This document shows positions 57,501 to 64,000 of a stretch of DNA of 64,000 nucleotides, piece after piece (position 1 is the first letter of the stretch; each line of letters starts with the position of its first letter). The notes below the pieces were generated by a model, which ran no database searches, was not told the DNA's origin, and was given only the letters and a program-made list of their open reading frames with translations. A program made the position numbers and the translations under genes. The stretch comes from Scenedesmus sp. ARA3 (lineage: Eukaryota > Chlorophyta > Chlorophyceae > Sphaeropleales > Scenedesmaceae). The stretch is from assembly GCA_004335835.1 (NCBI GenBank), contig RWJK01001368.1, positions 49,266 through 113,265 of the forward strand. Direction: 5' to 3'.

Positions 57501-58823
57501 GTCATGCAGCGCTTCAATTGCATTTGGTGCATGTTCAAACATGTATATTTTATGTTGCTGGTGTGGCTTGCAGGGCCGGCTGCAGCTGGGCCATGTGCTG
57601 CAGCTGGTGGTGGTGGTGTACTCACTGTCTGGTGACAGGATGCCGCCAGCGCCGCCGCTCTACTCGGCAGATGAGGCACAGCTGAAGGAGGCACTGGCAG
57701 ACGCCATGCTGGCAGCAGCAGCAGCGGGTGACGCGCAGCAGCAGTGGCTGGTGCAGCTGGAGTGCCTGCCAGCTGCACAGCATGTACTACACCAGGTGGG
57801 TGGTTGTACTGCGCGGTGTGTAGCAGGCTGCTTGATCCCTTGTCTCACGACTGCGCAAAGTGGCTCCTGGCACAGGATGAGGCTCTGGCATGATGTCTGT
57901 ACTGGCCAATGTCATCTTGTTGTTCCTGGTGTGTTGCAACAGCAATCTTTGCTGCGCGATGCAGCAGGACAGCGGCTAGCTGTGGCACTGGTGTGGTAGC
58001 CACATTCCGACCATCCGCTGACAATGCACCGCCGCTGCTGATCTGCTGCTGCGTGCAGGCTGTGCAGTCTGGGCAGCTGTCGGCTGACCCTGCTGGCGTG
58101 CGTGGGCAGCTGCTGCTGGTGCTGCACGATGCGTTCCAGCGGCTGCGCTGGCTGGCGGCAGCGCGCGGCAAGCTGCGCGACGTGCGCCGGCTGATGCAGG
58201 TGGACGCAGACACGGGCGCAGCCAGCGCGTGCACGCCGCTGGTGCGGCAGGTGCTCACCAAGATACTGCTGCGGGTGGGTACGCACTGCGTTGTTCACTG
58301 CGCACAAAGCATGCCGGGTGTGTCTGCACAGGACAGCGCATGCACAAATGGCGTTCAATGAACAAAGAGAAATTTTTTCTTTCATTGTTTGCAAGAAATG
58401 TGTGCTGGATTTGCGTGTCATTTGCAGCCCAGGTCCAAGCCGTAGTTGGCTGTGAACATTGCTGCGCACCAGCGGCTGACTCACTAACCAGTAACTACAT
58501 GGTGCTGCGCCGGACATGCTTGCAGGCTGACAACCGCGACCTGCAGCAGCCTGAGAGCGCCAGCCTGGTGGCGGGCCTGCTCAGCAAGGGCCTGGCCCAT
58601 GGGCAGGCTGGGCATGTTTGGGGGCATGGCAGGGCCAGCACGCGCCAGCATCAGCGACTACCAGACTGTGCTGCTGTTTGTGGTGGGCGGCATCAGCGCT
58701 GCAGAGGTGCGGGAGGTGCGGGCGGAGCTGGAGGAGCACGTGTATGGGCACAAGCCGCTGGTGCTGCTGGGCGGCACGAGCTTGCTGAGCGCAGGGGATG
58801 CCGCGCGCCTGCTGCTGAGCTAG
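54558..58823 (+). CDS. SCFD2: SCFD2-like Sec1/Munc18-family protein, apparent frameshift in last exon
   Basis: SM-family-like protein related to Sec1 family domain-containing 2, presumably acting in secretory membrane traffic. Exons: 54558-54699, 54880-55034, 55282-55562, 55710-56312, 56571-56983, 57185-57402, 57574-57795, 58059-58274 and 58526 to the end. An optional in-phase 30-base exon lies at 57048-57077. Blocks: SGSLVYLDAGAAEVT, LACGQAPTSLVVFTTQLLTE, HVQRCLLFCSVSELAHAQLD, LEPFAIGPVSSSIARELAAL, SIGLVLIDRCLDLATPCMHA, VPSVACTWPAWERLGALERQ, QLVVVVYSLSGD and LLVLHDAFQRLRWLAAARGK. The C-terminus SDYQTVLLFVVGGISAAEVR matches the family's FVVGG block but lies one frame away from the exon's 5' part (ESASLVAGLLSKGLA). 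The shift falls at the CCC of 58596-58598. Read without correction the frame runs to 58894 with unrelated residues. A sequence error or a real lesion are both possible. Confidence 0.82.
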
Positions 58824-59551
58824 CTGATCATGATCGGGTCATGACCAGAGATTTGTTGATTCATCCAGTGCTGGGTGCTGCTCCTGCCATGTAACACTCC
58901 CCATCGGCAGGGACAGGCCTGAGCCGTTGTAGATTATCTTTACTGGTGCTAGTGTCAGCATCGCTGCAGGCCCAGTGGTCACAGCAGCGTCAGCAGACGC
59001 CAATGATAGCGACAGCTTTATCGCTGCCGCAGCTGCAACACCTTCCAGGCTCCACCATGCCCATTGAAACACAGATACATGCAGAGTGTGAAGCTCTCAT
59101 TGTTTTGCAGTACAACAGAAACGTGTGACATGAACGGATTCATACAGGTGATTGCGGTTGCAACCAATCAGGTATCGGCAAGCTTACAACCTGCAACCTT
59201 CTCCGGCGCAGCATTCGCGCTGATCGCTGTGACTTCAGGACACCTCACATATACTGCTGTACGGACGTTGATTCGAGCAAATGCACGCCGTGCCAGCGCT
59301 CGGTAGCTCCGATGAGCAAAGCCAGCATTAGCAAATCCAAGCCGGCTGAGCCCTGAGCCCTGCTCTGTGGCGAGCTGGTGACAGCTTACGCAGCTATAAC
59401 TCGATGCTCCTGTGTGTTTTGGTTGTACGAGAACAGACAGCTGTCCAACAGACATACCTTACCAAAGGCCTCTCTTCGTTCGACAGCTCCAGCAACCAAA
59501 GCACCCTCCGTCCACGCTTTCCAGCAACCAAAGCACCTTTTTAGTAGCAAC
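58824..59551 (+). other. SCFD2-gene 3' region and CHUP1-type gene 5' region
   Basis: A tandem plus-strand spacer. TGTAA at 58890-58894 lies 67 bases after the in-frame SCFD2 stop. Sequence from 59440 to 59550 has repeated AGCAACCAAAGCACC motifs (about 59491-59506 and 59522-59537), probably 5' untranslated. No other gene is seen. Confidence 0.45.
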
Positions 59552-60905
59552 ATGGCCGCCTGCGGGTCTAGGATGTTAACGGCTTGGGACGGGCGATGGT
59601 TTCTGGGCAGCCTGGGAGAGGCGGGAACTGGCAGCGCAGCAACTCGTCACGCGCAACGCAGCAGGTGAGCTGAGTGACGTGACAACAACATAAAACTTCA
59701 CCTAAGGCACTGCTGGCAGCACCGACAGGGCTGCAGACAAGCCCACCTGCTGCACATGCAGTGCACTGCACATGTACATCAGCAGGGAGCTGCTCTTCAG
59801 CAAACGGTGCAGCCTGCAGGCAGCAGAGTGCTGTAATGCAACAGCAGCAAGCACTGCATCTACCGCATGTCAGTCTTGCTTGACAGCAGCATCAGCAGAA
59901 AGTTGCTCCACAACCTGCCAATCACCACACCCTGACCACCACTGCCTTGCACTTCTGCGCCTGTCTTCATCTTCTGCGCTTCCTGCAGGCCCCGCTCAGG
60001 CAGACCAACGATAGCTAAGCAGCAGCAGGCCACACAGACAGGCACCTGCAGCCACGACACCGGCTGCCAGGTCTCCTTCCCCTGGGACAGCGCCACGCAA
60101 TTTTCCTGCAAGCAGCAGCACAAGGACAGCAAGCTGTCCAGGCAAAGCAGCAGCAGCAGCAGCAGCAATGACCTTGCGCCCCCTAGCCCTGCAGCATCAA
60201 GCCCGCCCAGCACAGAGCCCTGCACGCCCCGCCTGTCGCTTGATGGCCCCTGTGCAGCAGCATCTGAGGCAGGCAGCAGCACCTGCAGCAGCCGCAGCGT
60301 CTCAGATGCTGGCGGCAGCGACTCCAACAGCAGCACAGGCAGCCAGGAGGCAGCGGCCAGCAGCACCTGCGCAGCAGATGCCTTCCTGCAGCTGATGTTT
60401 GCAGTGCAGGCCCCAGCATATGCAATGGGGTTCCAGAAATGCAAGCTCAGCAGCAAGGCCCTTTGCCTGCCTCTGCGCAAGCAGCGCACAGCTGGCAACA
60501 ACAGCATCAGCACTGCGGTGGCGGTGGCTCCCATGCCGGTGCTCAAGATCCGCACCACCATCAGCAGCAACAGCAGCGGTGGTGATGCTGCGCCAGCTTC
60601 ACCCTGCGCCCCAACCACCCCCCAGCACAGCAGCAGCGGTGCCAAGCCTGCGGCAGGACCGGCAGCACCCCCACCCCCTCCCCCTCTGCCAGCAAAGCGC
60701 CCCCCTCCTCCCCCGCCCCTCCCAACAAAGGGTGCACCAGCAGGGACGGCCACAAAACAGGGATCCCAAGTTGCCACACCTCTGCCAGCTGCAGCAGCAT
60801 GGTCCAGCGGCGTTGAGGGCATCACTCGCATGCCAGAAGTGAAGGCCGCCCTGGACAAGGTTGAGGGCCGCAGCAGCGACAAAGGCAAAGCTGGCGCAGC
60901 AGCCG

Positions 60906-60936
<31 letters not shown>

Positions 60937-61771
60937 TGACAAAAAGAAGGAGATGGCAGCTGCGTTGACGGCGGAGCTGGACGCCAAGAGCCCACACAAG
61001 CGCGCAGTGCAGGAGGACTTTGAGGCACGGCTGCCAGACATTGAAGAGCACGCCCAGGCCATCTCGGCATTCAAGGGCGTCAGCATGGAGGCGTGCGCGC
61101 AGGTGTATGATGGCGCCAGCGCCATGCTGGCCAGCCTGTATGACAGCACAGCAGAGCTAAAGCTGGCTGAGAAGAGTGAGAAGAGTGAGAAGAGTGAGAA
61201 GAGCTGGCCAGCTGCCAAGTGGGACGCGATGGAAGGCTGCACTCTGCTGTACAGGTGAGGACTGGATCCACGCATGAGCGCGGATGGGGTTGTGTGGCGG
61301 TTGCTATGTATAACTACACTGCGACAGGCGCGTGGGGCAGCAAGGTATGCATCCTGCACGCTGGTACAACCGATGCCTGCACTGCATGCACCTGCTGGCA
61401 TCAGCACCTCAACCAGCACGCCACACTGTCCACACGGCTGACCTGTAGCTGTTGCCTGCCTTTGAACCACTGCAGGAGCATGCAGCACGCTGCTGCAGAG
61501 GCCGCCAGCTTCAGCCCTGCAGCAGGCGCCAGCTTCCGCAGCACTGCCGCCAGCTGCCAGGCCGGCCTGGACAAGCTCAGCGGCGTCTGTGTCAAGTATG
61601 GGATGGAGGAGGAGGCGCTGCTGAACATGTGGCGTCAGCACAAAGTGCCCTTCAAGATGCCGAACAAGCAGGGCGTGGTGGACAAGGTGCTAGTGCCGCG
61701 CATGAAGCAGGCTAGCATGCAGTATGCGCTGGGCCACATGGCCGCCAGCATGCAGGAGGTGCACAGGCTGG

Positions 61772-61807
<36 letters not shown>

Positions 61808-62067
61808 TAGCAGCAGCACCAGCAGCAGGCAGCAAGGTGCGGCGCTGGGCTGCAAAGGTGCCTAGCTGCAAGGAGCGGCAGAAGCAGGTGCTGGGGGAGG
61901 CTGTGCGGTTTGTGTTCAAGGTGCACCAGTTTGCGGGTGGGCTGAGTGAGGCGGCAGGCACTGTGTTCAGGCAGCTCGCGGCGATGCTGCAGCAGGTGGA
62001 GCAGGGAACCTTTGTGGCAGATGCAGATGCAGCGGCAGCAGCGCTGCAGCTGCTGTTGGTTGGTTAA
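59552..62067 (+). CDS. Proline-rich protein with CHUP1-type C-terminal domain
   Basis: In land plants CHUP1 sits on the chloroplast outer envelope and polymerises actin for chloroplast movement; relatives with the same C-terminus have other roles. Exons: 59552-59664, 59989-61254 and 61476-62067, in phase, 656 residues. Residues 1-40 are basic and could be a targeting sequence. Residues about 40-190 are Ser/Thr/Cys-rich and disordered. A proline-rich block lies at about 262-287 (PPPPPPLPAKRPPPPPPLP). The C-terminal domain starts near 310 with EGITRMPEVKAALDKVEGR, continues VCVKYGMEEEALLNMWRQHK, VPFKMPNKQGVVDKVLVPRM and ends with the hallmark AVRFVFKVHQFAGGLSEAA. An insertion of SEKSEKSEKS and polyQ lies inside it. 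The CHUP1 N-terminal coiled coil and F-actin-binding segment are not evident. A 593-residue antisense ORF over this gene is a composition artefact. The splice phase supports the first exon, but upstream exons cannot be excluded. Confidence 0.8.
61169..61204 (+). repeat. Four 9-bp units encoding Glu-Lys-Ser repeats
   Basis: GAGAAGAGT repeated four times (last unit ends AGC) inside the CHUP1-type domain, giving EKS four times. It is probably an expanded surface loop. Confidence 0.9.
61774..61806 (+). repeat. (CAG)11 polyglutamine tract in the CHUP1-type domain
   Basis: Eleven perfect CAG codons interrupt the otherwise conserved helical domain between MQEVHRLG and LAAAPAAGSKVRRW. They likely form a solvent-exposed loop. 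Confidence 0.9.
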
Positions 62068-62327
62068 AAAACGACTGTGCAAGTTGAATGAGGCTTCCAA
62101 ATCGTTCATGGTATATTATGCATCTTTTCATTCGATCCTTGGCAGCAAACATGGGGTTTGCATATACTTGATGTGGGAGCATGCGTGCTGATGTTGCATG
62201 CTGAGTTGCAAAAGCAGATTGAAGTGCGCTGGTTGAGGGGTTGGGCATGTGTTGTTTGCGGGTAGTTGACTTCAGACGGGAACAGATCATGACTAGCATC
62301 CTGGTTGTTGATGCCTGTGTATATAGG

Positions 62328-62452
62328 CGCTTGATTGTGGGCTGTAGAGTACAGGCACTGCTGACACTATGTGGAATTTGCCGCTTGATTGTGGGCTGTA
62401 GAGTACAGGCACGTGTTGAGTTTCGCTCTTAATTGGGGAATGTAGAGTATAG
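62328..62452. repeat. 54-bp-spaced direct repeat, third copy degenerate
   Basis: A 31-base unit beginning CGCTTGATTGTGGGCTGTAG is perfect at 62328-62358 and 62382-62412. A third diverged copy (about 62424-62452) keeps TGTAGAGTA. The spacer between the two perfect copies is 23 bases. Located in presumed 3' untranslated DNA. Confidence 0.88.
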
Positions 62453-62546
62453 AAAATGTGTTGAGTCTGCTGGCTTGCGTAATAGTTGTGTCTCACAAAG
62501 TTACATTGGTGTGTGCCTGAGGTTTCCTTTGATGCATACGGCTACC

Positions 62547-62588
62547 GTGTAACCAGTCCTTACTAATGTGTAACCAGTCATAACTAAT
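62547..62588 (+). repeat. 21-bp tandem repeat carrying two TGTAA motifs
   Basis: Two units starting GTGTAACCAGTC (62547-62567, 62568-62588) differ at two positions. Each contains TGTAA (62548-62552, 62569-62573), about 480-500 bases after the CHUP1-type stop, so the candidate polyadenylation signal is duplicated. Confidence 0.85.
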
Positions 62589-63204
62589 GCTAGTATCAGA
62601 TGGCTGACGTGGCATGGTCGAATATACCTGACTGCTACATGACACAGGAGAGATACAGATCTGCTGCTTGCACCGCAGCCCTTATACTGTGCGCGCTTGA
62701 TTGAAGCGCAGGAGTGACTAGGCTGTGCAACGTGCATGCACACCCGCACACATGCAGGAAGTAGGTCAGGTCAAAATGTTTTGTAGTGACACTACATGCA
62801 CAATCAATGATGCATTGCCTGACTGTGCAGGTGCAACACATGTGCCCTAGACACGCGTACCAACCATCTCTGCTGCGCAGCACCACCACTGGGAGCGTCG
62901 CTTGCAATGGCAACCCAGACGTCACCCCTAAAGTGACTGTGCCCAGCCTAAGCACCTGCACCAGCTGATCTTCAGGGCAACTACACCAGCTGGGGTGATG
63001 CCTGCACTGACTGGCTGCAGGCCGATCTCATGTCACCCACGCAGGTAGTCCACCCTAGTACGTGACTGGTAGTCACCACAGCATCACGTCAATGCTGCTG
63101 TTTGCAGGTGCTCCTGTACACAGTAGCAGCAGACCCAGCTGAGTCTCCCGCATCGCTCCACGCAGCCGACGCCCTGCACGCATCTCCGTGCATGTCATCC
63201 CTCA

Positions 63205-64000
63205 TCACGATGCCGCCTCATCGTGCATGATGTCTGACACGATCTGCTGAGCCATCTGCGTGGCGTAGGTGGCACAGGCCTGAGAGCCGCATGCTGGCGT
63301 GGGCCCCATGTCGTACACCAGTGGCTGCGGCTTAGTGAGGTAGGACATCGGGTGCAGGAAGAGCTTGGTGGCGCGCTGCCGCTTGCCGTCCTGCAGCTGA
63401 CAGCCCACACAGAGCCACGGCTGCGCCTGCAGCAAGCGATGGGTTAGCAGGGGCATGTACACCAGGCCAGGCAGGTAGGGATGTGAGTACTTGACAATGG
63501 ACGGTATAACAACATAAATATCAGATAGTCAGGTGCCGCAGAGCAGGCGGCTAGCTGTGGTGGGCTGCTGCAGTGACTCCTGCTGTGTGTCATTGGTTAG
63601 GTGGCTGACAGAGGTTGAGTGCAACAACAGCATCAATGTAGCCGGATTCAGCGCCTTGTGGCAAGCACCAACAGTACTGCCATGTCGTGGTCTCGCCAGC
63701 CTTCAGCAACCTGTTGTTACGCCAACTAGGCAACATCAGCCTGCGCGGAGCACATAGCTGCTAGGGACGCTGCGCTTCCCTGCCTGCCACCATGCACAAG
63801 AGCTCCCACCTGCAGCATCTCATGGTAGTGGGGCATGGCCACCTCTTGGATGATGCGCGTGGCCGCAGCCTTGTCAGCTGCTGCACGCGCAAGACGCGCA
63901 CTGTCCACCTGGTGCTCATAGCGGAAGGCCCGCTCATGCCCCGCACCGTCACGCACAGTGGCCGCATACACAACAGTGCGCTGCTCCACTGCGCCTGCTG
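63205..64000 (-). CDS. Unidentified protein, C-terminal part only
   Basis: Two in-phase minus-strand exons: one from beyond 64000 down to 63810, and 63426-63205 (stop TGA). They encode the last approximately 137 residues. The first exon is helical and charged (ATVRDGAGHERAFRYEHQVD, ARLARAAADKAAATRIIQEV). The last exon has QPWLCVGCQLQDGKRQRATK and PTPACGSQACATYATQMAQQ, with two Cys pairs (CVGC and CGSQAC) that could bind zinc. I do not recognise the family. The 5' part lies outside the window. The codon texture (CAG/GCA) and clean GT-AG border support it as a real gene. Confidence 0.6.

Larger units (their letters stand above)
62068..63204. other. Convergent intergenic region with tandem repeats
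   Basis: Lies between the CHUP1-type stop and the minus-strand partial gene. It is T/G-rich on the left. It contains the repeat arrays at 62328-62452 and 62547-62588; the latter carries two TGTAA motifs. No coding region is supported. Confidence 0.5.

Noticed and set aside
59860..61641. 593-residue minus-strand ORF opposite the CHUP1-type gene
   Set aside because: CAG-rich DNA has few stop codons in any frame. The plus strand has family-conserved sequence and good splice sites. The antisense product is Leu/Ser/Ala low complexity with no motif.
61774..61806. Regular short repeats as a CRISPR-like array
   Set aside because: These and the other trinucleotide arrays are simple CAG microsatellites without unique spacers, in a eukaryotic exon.

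Overview
The window is nuclear DNA of a green alga. I infer a chlorophyte, possibly a Scenedesmus-like member of the Chlorophyceae, but the species cannot be read from the sequence. The genes are intron-rich with GT-AG introns of roughly 75-700 bases. Coding strands are saturated with CAG/AGC/GCA repeats that encode Gln, Ser and Ala tracts. Intergenic and 3' regions are TG-rich, with scattered TGTAA motifs, the polyadenylation signal known from volvocine algae. Several proteins are plant-like: a RUS/DUF647 protein, a CHUP1-type protein and a plant-type MAEA. No prokaryotic operon, CRISPR array, insertion sequence or convincing RNA gene was found.

Layout: (1) 1-2770, minus, TAF4, cut by the left edge. 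(2) 4143-5444, minus, a small acidic-tailed protein with an in-frame TGA problem. (3) 5586-6929, plus, a single-exon basic orphan. (4) 6930-9588, a gene-poor TG-rich zone. (5) 9589-14422, plus, an FH1-FH2 formin. (6) 15057-18906, plus, a MYND zinc-finger protein. (7) 19557-28154, plus, a giant low-complexity protein of about 2,450 residues. (8) 29190-33115, plus, a coiled-coil protein. (9) 34224-38210, minus, GT13 N-acetylglucosaminyltransferase I. (10) 38898-43758, minus, mitochondrial AAA ATPase ATAD3. (11) 44641-46636, plus, MAEA/GID9. (12) 47854-49195, minus, TRAPPC5. (13) 50238-53834, plus, a RUS-family protein. (14) 54558-58823, plus, an SCFD2-like Sec1/Munc18 protein with an apparent one-base frameshift. 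(15) 59552-62067, plus, a proline-rich protein with a CHUP1-type C-terminal domain. (16) 63205-64000, minus, a partial unidentified gene.

Most genes are unrelated housekeeping or cell-biology genes, as is normal for a eukaryotic chromosome. Loose themes are actin nucleation (the formin and the CHUP1-type protein), secretory traffic and glycosylation (TRAPPC5, SCFD2, GnT I), and three short head-to-head promoter regions (5445-5585, 43759-44640, 49196-50237). Exon models were built by eye from splice consensus, reading phase and family conservation. In every multi-exon gene except the 4143-5444 gene and the last SCFD2 exon, the chosen junctions keep one open frame. The most distinctive genome-level pattern is CAG repeats in sense exons combined with CTG repeats packed against 3' splice sites.
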